Origin: Pseudomonas sp. 7SR1 | GTDB taxonomy: Bacteria > Pseudomonadota > Gammaproteobacteria > Pseudomonadales > Pseudomonadaceae | Direction of reading: 5' to 3' | Assembly (NCBI RefSeq): GCF_900156465.1 | Contig: NZ_LT707064.1 | Coordinates: 3,194,501-3,258,500, forward strand | DNA: 64,000 nt | Part shown: in pieces, positions 1 to 7,971 of the stretch | How the letters are laid out: every line of letters starts with the position of its first letter | Position numbering within the stretch: the stretch's first letter is position 1 | Position numbers and translations under genes: made by a program | Notes under the pieces: generated by a model | The model's input: only the letters and a program-made list of their open reading frames with translations | What the model was told of the DNA's origin: nothing | Database searches by the model: none

Positions 1-425
1 CTGAGGAATTGTGGCAGGAATGCGGCGAAGAACAGGATGTCCTTGGGGTTGCTGGCGCCCAGTACGAACGCTCGGCCGAACAGCGCGCGGAAACGCGGAA
101 CGGCAGCAGCCTGGGGAACCTCGGCCCCTTGGGACGGCTGGCGCGATTGCTGCCAGCTCTGCCAGGCCAGGTAGAACAGGTACAGTGCGCCGACGATTTT
201 CAAGGCACTGAACAGTTGTTCCGAAGCCAGCAACAACGCACCGAGTCCCAGCGCCGATGCGCTCAACAGACAGATAGAGGCACTCACCCCGCCCAGGAAG
301 GCGGGGTACGAGCGACGCAGGCCATAGTTCAGGCTGTTGCCGATCATCAACAGCGACAGCGGGCCCGGAATGAGGATCACCACCAGGGCGGCACCGCTGA
401 ACAACAGCCAGGTTTCCAGATTCAT
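1..425 (-). CDS. LysE/RhtB-family amino-acid exporter (3' end cut by window edge)
   Basis: Reads leftwards from an ATG at 425 and runs off the window, so only about the first 141 residues are seen. The protein starts MNLETWLLFSGAALVVILIP, followed by GPLSLLMIGNSLNYG, the N-terminal helix and Gly-Pro-(G/L) signature of LysE/RhtB exporters. A second hydrophobic stretch lies near residues 40-75 and a third begins near the window edge. Family members are about 200-residue inner-membrane proteins with six helices that export amino acids or homoserine lactones; the substrate cannot be read from sequence. The gene ends downstream of an NCS2 permease on the same strand but is separated by about 65 bp. 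Family assignment is good; substrate is unknown. Confidence 0.8.
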   Translation of the reverse strand, partial: MNLETWLLFSGAALVVILIPGPLSLLMIGNSLNYGLRRSYPAFLGGVSASICLLSASALGLGALLLASEQLFSALKIVGALYLFYLAWQSWQQSRQPSQGAEVPQAAAVPRFRALFGRAFVLGASNPKDILFFAAFLPQFL

Positions 426-489
426 TGCTTTGCTCCTGATATACAAAAGCCCCACCCGAAGGGGTGAGGCGGGTGGATCGATGTATCGC

Positions 490-1839
490 CTACAGGAAAA
501 TGAACTTGGCGATGAAAATCGCGCAGAGCGCCCACAGGCTGACTGAAATGTCCTTGTGTTTACCGGTGCAGGCCTTGAGCACCACATAGGTGATGAAACC
601 CAACGCGATGCCGTCGGCGACCGAAAAGGTCAGGGGCATCATGATGGCGGTCACGATGGCCGGGATGCTGTCGGTCGGTTCGTCCCATTCGATATGGGCC
701 ATACCGCCCATCATCAGCATGGCGACATAGATCAACGCTCCGGCGGTGGCGTAGGCAGGAATCATCCCGGCCAGCGGCGCGAAGAACATCGCGGCAATAA
801 ATAGCACGCCGACGGTCACCGCGGTAAGCCCCGTCCGGCCACCGGCCGCCACGCCGGCGGCGCTTTCCACGTAGCTGGTCACCGGCGGCACGCCGACCAT
901 GGCGCCAAATACACTGGAAGCGCTATCGGCCTTCAGGGCGCGGGACAGGTTCTCGATCCGGCCATCGGCCTTCACCAGGCCGGCGCGTTGGGCGACGCCC
1001 ATCAAGGTGCCGGCAGTGTCGAACATGTGCACAAACAGGAAGGCCAGCACCACGCTGATCATACTGACGTTGAACACGCCGGCCACGTCCATTGCCATCC
1101 AGGTCGGCGCCAGGCTCGGCGGTGTCGACATGACCCCGTTGTACTGCACCAGCCCCAGGCCCCAGCCGGCCAGGGTCACGGCGATGATGCTGATCAGGAT
1201 CGCGCCGAACACGCGGTGGTAGCTGAGCACGGCGATCATCAGGAAGCACACCGCGGCCAACAACGGACCGGGTTCACGCAACGAGCCGAGCTTGATCAGG
1301 GTGGCGGGGCTGTCCACCACGATCCCGGCGGTCTTCAGGCCGATCAGTCCCAGGAACAACCCCACCCCCGCACCCATGGCGAACCGCAGGCTCACTGGAA
1401 TGCTGTTGAGCAGCCATTCCCGGATGCGTGACAACGTCAGCACCATGAACAGCACACCGGAAATGAACACCGCGCCCAAGGCGGTTTCCCAGTTGTAGCC
1501 CATGGTGCCGACCACGGTGTAGGTGAAGAACGCGTTCAAGCCCATGCCCGGGGCCAGGCCCACCGGCCAGTTGGCGTAGAGGCCCATCAGCAGGCATCCC
1601 AGGGCGGCGGCGATGCAGGTGGCGACGAAGGCCGCGCCATGGTCGATCCCGGCATCGGCCATGATGTTGGGATTGACGAAGATGATATAGGCCATGGTGA
1701 TGAAGGTGGTCAGGCCGGCAATCAACTCGGTCTTGACCGTGGTGCCATGCAAGCTGAGTTTGAAGAGGCGGTCCAGCCAGCCACTGCGTAGGGGCGGCGA
1801 AAGGTCTAGCGTCCGGGCGTCGGGTTTGCGGCTTTCCAC
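490..1839 (-). CDS. NCS2-family purine (adenine/guanine/hypoxanthine) permease
   Basis: A 449-residue polytopic inner-membrane protein of the AzgA/GhxP branch of the NCS2 (nucleobase-cation symporter 2) family, which imports purine bases with protons. Family marks include TELIAGLTTFITMAYIIFVN near residue 37, GLAPGMGLNAFFTYTVVG near residue 95, and the VGVPPVTSYVESAAGVAAGG loop near residue 315. The ATG at 1839 is preceded on the minus strand by a good ribosome site (GAGGAGT). About 140 bp upstream is a predicted sigma70 promoter whose spacer holds the palindrome TTGTATACAA, the same sequence found at the gcl and glcG-like promoters 26 kb away. This suggests joint control with glyoxylate metabolism. 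Exact base specificity is not resolved. Confidence 0.9.
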   Translation of the reverse strand: MESRKPDARTLDLSPPLRSGWLDRLFKLSLHGTTVKTELIAGLTTFITMAYIIFVNPNIMADAGIDHGAAFVATCIAAALGCLLMGLYANWPVGLAPGMGLNAFFTYTVVGTMGYNWETALGAVFISGVLFMVLTLSRIREWLLNSIPVSLRFAMGAGVGLFLGLIGLKTAGIVVDSPATLIKLGSLREPGPLLAAVCFLMIAVLSYHRVFGAILISIIAVTLAGWGLGLVQYNGVMSTPPSLAPTWMAMDVAGVFNVSMISVVLAFLFVHMFDTAGTLMGVAQRAGLVKADGRIENLSRALKADSASSVFGAMVGVPPVTSYVESAAGVAAGGRTGLTAVTVGVLFIAAMFFAPLAGMIPAYATAGALIYVAMLMMGGMAHIEWDEPTDSIPAIVTAIMMPLTFSVADGIALGFITYVVLKACTGKHKDISVSLWALCAIFIAKFIFL

Positions 1840-1969
1840 AGCGAGTACTCCTCAAGAGTTTTATTTTTATTTCCAGCTCCGCAGGCCCTGGGGGGTGGTT
1901 GCGCAGCGTTGAGGCAGGTAAGGCTGGCGACGTTTGTTGACCTGTTGGTCAGGAACTCGCACGAGGCGA

Positions 1970-1997
1970 ATTATGCTTTTGTATACAAATAAAGCAA
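1970..1997 (-). promoter_or_regulatory. Predicted sigma70 promoter of the NCS2 permease with embedded operator
   Basis: On the minus strand, TTGCTT (1997-1992) and CATAAT (1975-1970) are separated by 16 bp. The spacer contains the perfect palindrome TTGTATACAA (1979-1988). A repressor bound there would cover both promoter elements. The promoter call is by eye; the palindrome is directly visible. Confidence 0.55.
1979..1988. promoter_or_regulatory. Palindromic operator TTGTATACAA, copy 1
   Basis: A perfect 10-bp palindrome. The GTATAC core within TTG..CAA matches the general GntR/FCD (FadR-subfamily) operator shape. Identical copies lie at 28019-28028 and 28159-28168, and no others were noticed in the window. 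Confidence 0.65.
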
Positions 1998-2171
1998 ATA
2001 ATGTTTTCTATGTTGTCGACGAAAAATCGGACGATAGGGATATATCGCTGGATAAATAGTAAGCCCGCCCCGCGAGGAGAGATGGATGTGACGAGAGGCT
2101 TGCATGCGCCGCCAAACCTTGTGGTAGCGGTCTTCGTGCGAAGGCATTGACGCAGGCGATGGGAATTTGCC

Positions 2172-2609
2172 TCAGTCGCCAGACTTGCCCAACGCCATAT
2201 TCACCGCCAACCACCCGTCCACCGCCGCCTCCCCAGCCTCGGCAAACACCCGCTCCAGCAGTTTCACCTGTTCACGCCGCAACGCCTGTTCGAACCGCTC
2301 ACCTTCGGCGGTCAGCTCCAGCAGCCGCTTACGCTTGTCGGTCTGCGAGGCGACGCTGTTCACCAGGTGCATCTCCATCAACTGCCGCAATGGCATGTTC
2401 AGGGCCTGTTTGCTCACCCCAAGCAATCCCAGCAGTTCTTTCACGCTCAGTGTCGGGTAGCGGGCGATGAAAAAGACGATCCGCTGATGCACCCGGCTCA
2501 AGCCACGTCGTTCGAGCATCTCGTCAGCCTTGGCGGTGAACGCCTGGTAGCCGAAGAAGAACGCTTCCATGGCCATTTGCTGGGAAGTCGGGTTTTTAAG
2601 GTCAAGCAT
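2172..2609 (-). CDS. MarR-family transcriptional regulator
   Basis: A 145-residue protein with a central winged helix-turn-helix at about residues 50-105 (LSVKELLGLLGVSKQALNMP, then a wing with QTDKRKRLLELT), flanked by N- and C-terminal helices used for dimerisation. The pattern and length fit MarR. The gene is transcribed away from a PLP aminotransferase, with only about 80 bp between the two starts, so the regulator probably controls itself and that enzyme. A small dyad, GTCAA-N5-TTGAC, lies in the gap. The ligand is unknown. Confidence 0.88.
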   Translation of the reverse strand: MLDLKNPTSQQMAMEAFFFGYQAFTAKADEMLERRGLSRVHQRIVFFIARYPTLSVKELLGLLGVSKQALNMPLRQLMEMHLVNSVASQTDKRKRLLELTAEGERFEQALRREQVKLLERVFAEAGEAAVDGWLAVNMALGKSGD

Positions 2610-2642
2610 ATTGACGTATCCAGAAAGGTCGGGGTAATTTCG

Positions 2643-2657
2643 GTCAAGCAGTTTGAC
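2643..2657. promoter_or_regulatory. Dyad in the MarR/aminotransferase divergent promoter
   Basis: GTCAA (2643-2647) and TTGAC (2653-2657) form an inverted repeat with a 5-bp gap, inside the 82-bp region between divergent starts. It is a plausible but weak candidate MarR site because the arms are short. Confidence 0.3.
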
Positions 2658-2691
2658 TTATTTCCCTAATACCTCGCTACAGGGTGATCCC

Positions 2692-3858
2692 ATGGCTTTT
2701 TCCGAACGTGTCTCGCGCCTCAAAAGTTCGTTGATCCGAGAAATCCTCGCCGCGGCCCAGCGCCCTGAAGTGATGTCGTTCGCCGGTGGCCTGCCGGCCG
2801 AAGCCATGTTGCCGAAGGTGGAGTGGGAGGCCATGCCGTCGGCCATGGGTCAATATGGCATGAGCGAAGGGGAGCCGGCCCTGCGTGAGGCCCTGGCGGC
2901 CCAGGCGCGGTCGTTGGGCCTGGCCTGTGAAGCGAGTCAGGTGCTGGTGGTCAGCGGTTCCCAGCAGACCCTCGACCTGGCGGCGAAACTGCACATCGAT
3001 GTCGGTACCGAAGTCATGCTGGAGGCGCCGACCTACCTGGCGGCGTTGCAGATCTTCCAGTTGTTCGGCGCCGATTGCATCACCGTACCGTTGCAGGCCG
3101 ATGGTCCGGACCTGCAGCAGTTGCGGGCACGGCTGGAGCGGCATCGACCGGCATTCATCTACCTGATTCCCACTTTCCAGAACCCTTCGGCGGTGCGCTA
3201 CAGCGAGGCCAAGCGCGATGCGGTGGCGGCGCTCCTGGATGAATTCGGCGTGACCTTGATCGAAGACGAACCCTACCGCGAACTGACGTTCGACGGTGCT
3301 AGCGCCACGCCGATTGTCAGTCGCCTGAAAAAGGCCAGCTGGATCTACACCGGCACGGTGTCGAAGACCCTGCTTCCCGGGCTGCGGGTGGGCTACCTGA
3401 TCGCCAGCCCGGACCTGTTCCCGCATCTGCTGCGGCTCAAGCAGTCGGCGGACCTGCACACCAATCGCATCGGACAATGGCAGGCCTTGCAGTGGATCGG
3501 CAGCGAGAAGTACCAGCGGCATCTTGGCGTGTTGAGGGATTTCTACCGGGATCGTCGCGACCGTTTCGAAGCGGGCCTGCAAAAACACTTTGGCGACATC
3601 GCGGATTGGAACATGCCCCAGGGCGGGCTGTTTTTCTGGCTGACCCTGAGGCAGCCCCTCGACACCCGCACCTTGCTCGCCGCCGCGCTGGCGGCCGACG
3701 TCGCGTTCATGCCGGGGGAGCCGTTCTTTCCCGAGCCGGACAAGCACCCGGGACACTTGCGCTTGAACTTCAGCCACATCGACCCGACCCGCCTGGATGA
3801 AGGGCTCAAGCGGCTGGCGGGGGTGGTGCGGCAGGCTCTGGCGGCAAAGGCGGCCTGA
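2692..3858 (+). CDS. PLP-dependent aminotransferase, class I/II (2-aminoadipate/MocR-type fold)
   Basis: A 388-residue fold-type I aminotransferase. The ATG at 2692 is chosen over an upstream frame extension because AGGGTGA precedes it and the product begins MAFSERVSRLKSSLIREI, typical of the LysN/ARO8-like group. Visible active-site elements are QNPS (Asn164), EDEPYR (Asp192, Tyr195), GTVSK with the Schiff-base lysine at 225, and the phosphate-binding arginine in LRVGY. There is no N-terminal GntR domain, so it is a free enzyme rather than a MocR regulator. The divergent MarR gene is its likely regulator. Substrate (2-aminoadipate, aromatic or branched amino acids) is not determinable from sequence. 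Confidence 0.88.
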   Translation: MAFSERVSRLKSSLIREILAAAQRPEVMSFAGGLPAEAMLPKVEWEAMPSAMGQYGMSEGEPALREALAAQARSLGLACEASQVLVVSGSQQTLDLAAKLHIDVGTEVMLEAPTYLAALQIFQLFGADCITVPLQADGPDLQQLRARLERHRPAFIYLIPTFQNPSAVRYSEAKRDAVAALLDEFGVTLIEDEPYRELTFDGASATPIVSRLKKASWIYTGTVSKTLLPGLRVGYLIASPDLFPHLLRLKQSADLHTNRIGQWQALQWIGSEKYQRHLGVLRDFYRDRRDRFEAGLQKHFGDIADWNMPQGGLFFWLTLRQPLDTRTLLAAALAADVAFMPGEPFFPEPDKHPGHLRLNFSHIDPTRLDEGLKRLAGVVRQALAAKAA

Positions 3859-3964
3859 GGTGGGAGCATTTGCGCTGATCTTGCTGGCCACTTCGCAGGC
3901 AAACCCCACATAGGTGCATGGGGCTCTGTGGGAGCGGGTTGCCCGCCCCCAGGCTAGCGAAAAC

Positions 3965-4336
3965 TCAGACCACCGAGAAGCGCTTGTCCAGGTAATCGAT
4001 GATCACCTTGGACTCATACATCCAGGTGGTCTCGCCCTTTTCTTCAATGCGCAGGCACGGCACCTTGATCCTGCCGCCTTGCTCCAGCAGCGTCTGGCGA
4101 TCCTGGGCGTTGTTCTTCGCATCGCGCAGGGCCACCGGTACGTTGAGGCGGTGCAGGGTACGGCGGGTCTTCACGCAGAACGGGCAAGCATGGAACTGGT
4201 ACAGCGTCAGGCTGCGTGCCGCCTGGTCCACTTGCGCCTGGGCCTCGGCCGAACGCCGCTTCTTGGCGGGACGGGTGATGAAATCGATGAAGATGATGAG
4301 CTGGCCCAGGCCAACCCGAAGCGCTTTGACGATCAC
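3965..4336 (-). CDS. Membrane-anchored glutaredoxin-like / GST N-terminal domain protein
   Basis: About 123 residues from a GTG at 4336, chosen because GAGG lies 8 bp upstream and longer forms would run through a terminator and into folE. An N-terminal hydrophobic helix (about residues 5-20, LGQLIIFIDFI) precedes a thioredoxin-fold domain with the redox motif CPFC at 51-54, a cis-Pro in KVPCLRI, and YESKVIIDYL near the end. This is the glutathione S-transferase N-terminal/glutaredoxin arrangement. The protein is probably inner-membrane-tethered with a cytosolic dithiol domain. It follows folE on the same strand but is separated by a terminator, so it is likely transcribed separately. Substrate unknown. 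Confidence 0.8.
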   Translation of the reverse strand: MIVKALRVGLGQLIIFIDFITRPAKKRRSAEAQAQVDQAARSLTLYQFHACPFCVKTRRTLHRLNVPVALRDAKNNAQDRQTLLEQGGRIKVPCLRIEEKGETTWMYESKVIIDYLDKRFSVV

Positions 4337-4395
4337 GTGACAAGCCTCACGGCAGGGAAGAAGAGGGGCGCAGCTTACCTGATTTTTCGCGGACG

Positions 4396-4426
4396 AAAAA
4401 AACCGGCGATCACTGCCGGTTTTTTT
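4396..4426. terminator. Rho-independent terminator after folE
   Basis: A perfect stem AAACCGGC / GCCGGTTT with flanking A and T runs works in either direction. It lies immediately downstream of the folE stop on the minus strand. Confidence 0.8.
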
Positions 4427-4437
4427 CGTGAGACGGA

Positions 4438-4983
4438 TTACTTGATGAGGCTGAGGAATTCGCTGCGGGTCGCGGCGTTTTCCCGGAACTCGCCCAGCAT
4501 CACTGAGGTGATCATGGAAGAATTCTGCTTTTCCACACCACGCATCATCATGCACATGTGCTTGGCCTCGATCACCACGGCCACGCCCAGGGCACCGGTC
4601 ACCTGCTGGACCGCGTCGGCGATCTGGCGGCTGAGGTTTTCCTGGATCTGCAGGCGACGCGCATACATGTCGACGATGCGCGCCACCTTCGACAGCCCCA
4701 GCACCTTGCCGCTGGGGATGTAGGCGACGTGGGCCTTGCCGATGAATGGCAGCAAGTGATGCTCGCACAGCGAGTACAGCTCGATGTCCTTGACCAGCAC
4801 CATTTCGCTGTTGTCGGAGCTGAACAAGGCTCCATTGGTGACCTCTTCGAGGGTCTGTCCATAACCGCGGCAGAGGTACTGCATGGCCTTGGCAGCGCGC
4901 TTGGGCGTGTCGAGCAGGCCCTCGCGGGAGACGTCCTCGCCCAGTTGGCCGAGAATCGCGGTGTAATTCTGTTCCAGAGACAT
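4438..4983 (-). CDS. folE: GTP cyclohydrolase I (type IA)
   Basis: A 181-residue enzyme that converts GTP to 7,8-dihydroneopterin triphosphate, the first step of folate and pterin synthesis. The zinc ligands are visible as Cys73 in [10 protein letters not shown] with His76, and Cys144 in KHMCMMMRG. The substrate-loop sequences [18 protein letters not shown] and [13 protein letters not shown] are canonical. Length is slightly shorter than E. coli FolE (222), typical of the Pseudomonas short form. It lies upstream of a smrB-like gene read in the same direction. Pseudomonads often carry more than one folE; paralogues are outside this window. Confidence 0.95.
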   Translation of the reverse strand: MSLEQNYTAILGQLGEDVSREGLLDTPKRAAKAMQYLCRGYGQTLEEVTNGALFSSDNSEMVLVKDIELYSLCEHHLLPFIGKAHVAYIPSGKVLGLSKVARIVDMYARRLQIQENLSRQIADAVQQVTGALGVAVVIEAKHMCMMMRGVEKQNSSMITSVMLGEFRENAATRSEFLSLIK

Positions 4984-5060
4984 GAAACTACCTGTGGGAT
5001 TTTACGCAAAGGGCAAGGGTACGGTGGCGGACACGGCGCTGCAAGCTCGGCAATCGAGGG

Positions 5061-5618
5061 CTACTCGTCGCGGCCTTCCATCATGGTGCGCTTGAGCATC
5101 ACGTACACCGCCCCGGCGCCGCCGTGTTTCGCCTGGCAGGACGTGAAGCCCAGTACTTGCGGGTGCTGGCGCAGCCAGGTGTTGACGTGGCTCTTGATCA
5201 TTGGCCGCTTGCCGTCCAGGCGCACGGCCTTGCCGTGGGTGACGCGTACGCAGCGGATTTCGAACCGGGTGGCCTCGGCCAGGAAGGCCCAGAGGGTTTC
5301 CCGAGCTTTTTCGACGCTCATGCCGTGCAGGTCGAGGCTGCCTTCGAAGGGGATCTGGCCGGCCTTCAGCTTGCGCATCTGGCTTTCCTGGACGCCATCG
5401 CGGGCCCACATCAATTCATCTTCCGGCCCGACGTCGATCACGAACTGATCGGACAAACCGTCCACGGTGGTGGCGTCGGCGCGTACGGTGGCGGCCTGGC
5501 GCAGCTTGGCGATCTGGGCGCGATCGGTCTTGGGTTTGCCGGTTTCGGCGCGATCGTGCTTGATCGGTTTTACGCCCTGGATCGCACTCTTGAACAGGGA
5601 AAAGTCGTCGTCTTGCAT
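5061..5618 (-). CDS. smrB: Smr-domain endonuclease-like protein (SmrB type)
   Basis: A 185-residue protein with a basic N-terminus (about 1-90) and a C-terminal Smr domain. The domain carries the catalytic-type DLHG motif (96-99), THGK (127-130) and the closing segment HPQVLGFTSCQAKHGGAGA. In E. coli SmrB cleaves mRNA between collided ribosomes, and its gene neighbours prmB and aroC, as here. That synteny supports the SmrB name over MutS2-related SmrA. The start has a clear ribosome site (GGAGGCTGACATG). Nuclease activity is inferred from the family. Confidence 0.85.
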   Translation of the reverse strand: MQDDDFSLFKSAIQGVKPIKHDRAETGKPKTDRAQIAKLRQAATVRADATTVDGLSDQFVIDVGPEDELMWARDGVQESQMRKLKAGQIPFEGSLDLHGMSVEKARETLWAFLAEATRFEIRCVRVTHGKAVRLDGKRPMIKSHVNTWLRQHPQVLGFTSCQAKHGGAGAVYVMLKRTMMEGRDE

Positions 5619-5693
5619 GTCAGCCTCCGCGAAGGCCGGCCAGTTTACCCAAGTCCGGCGGGATCGGGCGCGAGAAAAACGTCGGGCGGTGGT

Positions 5694-6014
5694 TCAGTCG
5701 TGTTTTTTCATCAGGTGGGGAGCCATGGCCAGCTCCAGGGATTGGCGGGCGCGACGGCGGCAGCGGCGCCAGAGCCAGATGCCCAGCAGCAGCACCAGCA
5801 GGCCGACCGCCAGGATGATCGCCGAGCCCAGGGGGGTGGCGTTCAGCTCGCCCAGTGCGGGCGGGCGTCCCAGCAGGCTGGCGGCACCGGCCATGGCCAG
5901 CAGCACACCGAGTGTTGCCAGCAGCGCAGCGATCGCCGCGCCGAAACGAAATCGCCAGTTGCTCGGGCCCTTGGGCCGCAGGCGACGTGCGTCAAAACCA
6001 TCGGATAACTTCAT
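5694..6014 (-). CDS. Small conserved membrane protein, two predicted helices
   Basis: A 106-residue protein of unknown function. The ATG at 6014 is preferred over an in-frame upstream start because GAGGAAGG lies 5 bp before it. Two hydrophobic segments (about residues 27-46 and 63-83) are followed by an arginine-rich stretch (WLWRRCRRRARQS), suggesting both ends are cytosolic. It sits about 75 bp upstream of the smrB-like gene on the same strand and may be cotranscribed. No family was recognised with certainty. Confidence 0.65.
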   Translation of the reverse strand: MKLSDGFDARRLRPKGPSNWRFRFGAAIAALLATLGVLLAMAGAASLLGRPPALGELNATPLGSAIILAVGLLVLLLGIWLWRRCRRRARQSLELAMAPHLMKKHD

Positions 6015-6136
6015 TCCGACCTTCCTCAATGGGTATCGGCCCTTCGACCGGAAGATGTTCGGGTTGTTCCTGAGGCCTGGCGAGTGAGTGGCTTTTGCGG
6101 ATGAGCGGCGGAACAGGGCCGCTCATCGAGGCAGGG

Positions 6137-6727
6137 TCAGATAAGGTCCTGGGTCAGGGCCAGGGTGGCGAAGTTGTCCGCCATGATCGCCATTTCGGTC
6201 TGGTGCACGTGTTCGGCGCTGAGGACGGTGCCCTTGTGCGGCAGGTCGCGGGTGGCGCAGGCGTCTTCCACCAGCGTGCAGCGAAAGCCCAGGTTCTTGG
6301 CGGCGCGTACCGTGGTGCTGACGCTGGAGTGGCTCATGAATCCGCAGACGATCAGGTCGAGGGGGCCGAGCTCTTCCAGGCGTTTCTTCAGGTCCGTGCC
6401 GTGGAATGCGCTGGGCAGCAGCTTGCCGATGACGATCTCGTCACCCTCAGGTTCCAGGCCCGGAATGAACTCGCCGCGTTCGCCCTGGGGGTCGAACAGC
6501 CCGCCGTGGGTGCCCAGGTGGCGCACATGCACGATCGGTCGACCGGCGGCACGGGCCGCACCGAGCAATTGCTTGATGTTCGCGACCGCTGCATCCATGC
6601 CGCTCAGGGCCAGGGGGCCGGCGAGGTATTCCTTCTGGGCATCGATGATGATCAGGGTCGCTTGACTCAGGTTGGCCGCCGCGTAACCACGGCCACTGAG
6701 TTGAAACATCGTTTTTGGAACGGACAT
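6137..6727 (-). CDS. Isochorismatase-like (cysteine hydrolase superfamily) protein with Ser at the usual Cys position
   Basis: A 196-residue alpha/beta protein of the isochorismatase-like hydrolase superfamily (nicotinamidases, N-carbamoylases and similar). The Asp of IIIDAQKEY (Asp29) and the Lys of IGKLLPSAFHGT (Lys102) match the first two members of the Asp-Lys-Cys triad. In the third motif, CGFMSHSSVSTTVRAA, relatives usually read MTHMCVSTT, so Ser135 occupies the Cys position. Its codon AGC is one base from TGC. The protein may be a vinyl-ether-type hydrolase like true isochorismatases (which also lack the Cys), have altered chemistry, or be inactive. It stands between smrB and prmB. Confidence 0.85.
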   Translation of the reverse strand: MSVPKTMFQLSGRGYAAANLSQATLIIIDAQKEYLAGPLALSGMDAAVANIKQLLGAARAAGRPIVHVRHLGTHGGLFDPQGERGEFIPGLEPEGDEIVIGKLLPSAFHGTDLKKRLEELGPLDLIVCGFMSHSSVSTTVRAAKNLGFRCTLVEDACATRDLPHKGTVLSAEHVHQTEMAIMADNFATLALTQDLI

Positions 6728-6981
6728 TCTGGGGCTCCTTCGAGTGGGGCTTTTGCGACATTCTCCTCTGGCTGAGCGGTTCTGTGAATCGCTTCCATCG
6801 CAAGGGCCGCCGTTGCTGGCCTACAGCCTTGTCAAGATGCCTGTATTGTTCAATGGGGGCACTCGAAAAACGGAAGGATCCTACAATCTCTTCGGGAATT
6901 TCAGTGGTCCCCGAGGCGGGTTTGGGCTGGGACGTGTTTGGCTGTTAGACTCGCCCGTCGTTTTTTCTGGAGTTTGCCGCC

Positions 6982-7890
6982 GTGATCACTTCCCGCCTTC
7001 GTACCCTGCGCGACCATATCCGTTGGGCCGTCAGCCGTTTCCACGGGGAGGATCTGTTTTTCGGCCATGGCACCGACAACGCCTGGGACGAAGCCCGGCA
7101 ACTGGTGTTGGGGGCATTGCATCTGCCTTGGGAAATCTCCGACAGCTACCTGGACTGCCGCCTCGAAGACGAAGAGCTGGTCCATGTACAACGCCTGCTG
7201 CATCGGCGTATCGCCGAGCGCATCCCGGCGGCCTACCTGCTGGGCGAAGCCTGGTTCTGCGGGATGTCTTTCATTGTCGACGAGCGCGTGCTCATTCCGC
7301 GCTCCCCCATCGGCGAGCTGATCGAAAAACGCTTCGAGCCCTGGCTGGGCCAGGAACCGACACGGATTCTCGACCTTTGCACCGGTTCCGGCTGCATCGG
7401 CATCGCCTGTGCCCAGGAATTTCCCGAGGCCGAAGTGGTGCTGGCCGACCTGTCGTTCGAGGCGTTGGAAGTGGCCAACCAGAACATCGAGCGCCATGTC
7501 GTCGACGAGCGGGTCTTCACGGTCCAGGGCGATGGTTTCGATGGCCTGCCGGGGCAGCGCTTCGACCTGATCGTGTCGAACCCGCCCTATGTCGATGCGC
7601 AAGACTTCGCCGACATGCCCCAGGAATACCAGCATGAGCCGGAGCTGGGCCTGGCCTGCGGCGATGATGGCCTGAACCTGGTCCGCCGGATGCTGGCCGA
7701 GGCGGCCGATCATCTGACCGAAAAAGGGCTGTTGATCGTCGAGGTGGGCAACAGCCAGGTGCACGTCGAGGCACTCTACCCGGAAGTGGATTTCGCCTGG
7801 CTGGAGTTCGAGCGGGGCGGCCATGGCGTGTTCATGCTCAGCGCCGAACAGTGCCGCCAGCATCAGGCGTTGTTTGCTTCGCGGGTTTGA
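6982..7890 (+). CDS. prmB: 50S ribosomal protein L3 N5-glutamine methyltransferase
   Basis: A 302-residue SAM-dependent methyltransferase of the HemK family. It begins with GTG at 6982 and [23 protein letters not shown] motif I is [12 protein letters not shown] (131-142), and the glutamine-binding NPPY motif is at 200-203 within [12 protein letters not shown]. PrmB methylates Gln150 of ribosomal protein L3. Synteny with smrB on one side and aroC on the other matches the E. coli yfcN-prmB-aroC arrangement and distinguishes it from PrmC. Length is normal for PrmB. Confidence 0.94.
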   Translation: MITSRLRTLRDHIRWAVSRFHGEDLFFGHGTDNAWDEARQLVLGALHLPWEISDSYLDCRLEDEELVHVQRLLHRRIAERIPAAYLLGEAWFCGMSFIVDERVLIPRSPIGELIEKRFEPWLGQEPTRILDLCTGSGCIGIACAQEFPEAEVVLADLSFEALEVANQNIERHVVDERVFTVQGDGFDGLPGQRFDLIVSNPPYVDAQDFADMPQEYQHEPELGLACGDDGLNLVRRMLAEAADHLTEKGLLIVEVGNSQVHVEALYPEVDFAWLEFERGGHGVFMLSAEQCRQHQALFASRV

Positions 7891-7917
7891 CCCGAGTGAG
7901 CTGACGGAACTGTCCTT

Positions 7918-7945
7918 GTGGTGAGGGGATAAATCCCCTCGCCAC
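7918..7945. repeat. Short hairpin repeat, GTGG(C/T)GAGGGGAT family, copy A
   Basis: An inverted repeat GTGGTGAGGGGAT / ATCCCCTCGCCAC with almost no loop, between convergent prmB and the next gene. It is the same core as the larger elements at 18337, 49639 and 58756. It may act as a two-way terminator, although no T-run follows. Confidence 0.65.
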
Positions 7946-7971
7946 GGGGTTATGTTTCAAGCGGCCCTCAA

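Larger units (their letters stand above)
1840..2171. other. Intergenic region between NCS2 permease and MarR gene
   Basis: No credible gene was found here. Short open frames on both strands lack a ribosome site and family resemblance. The stretch holds the permease promoter and operator (1970-1997) and an AT-rich patch around 1975-2060 unlike the flanking GC-rich coding DNA. Confidence 0.6.

Noticed and set aside
4337..4768. Upstream extension of the glutaredoxin-like gene into folE
   Set aside because: It would cross the folE terminator and coding region; GTG 4336 has GAGG at correct distance.
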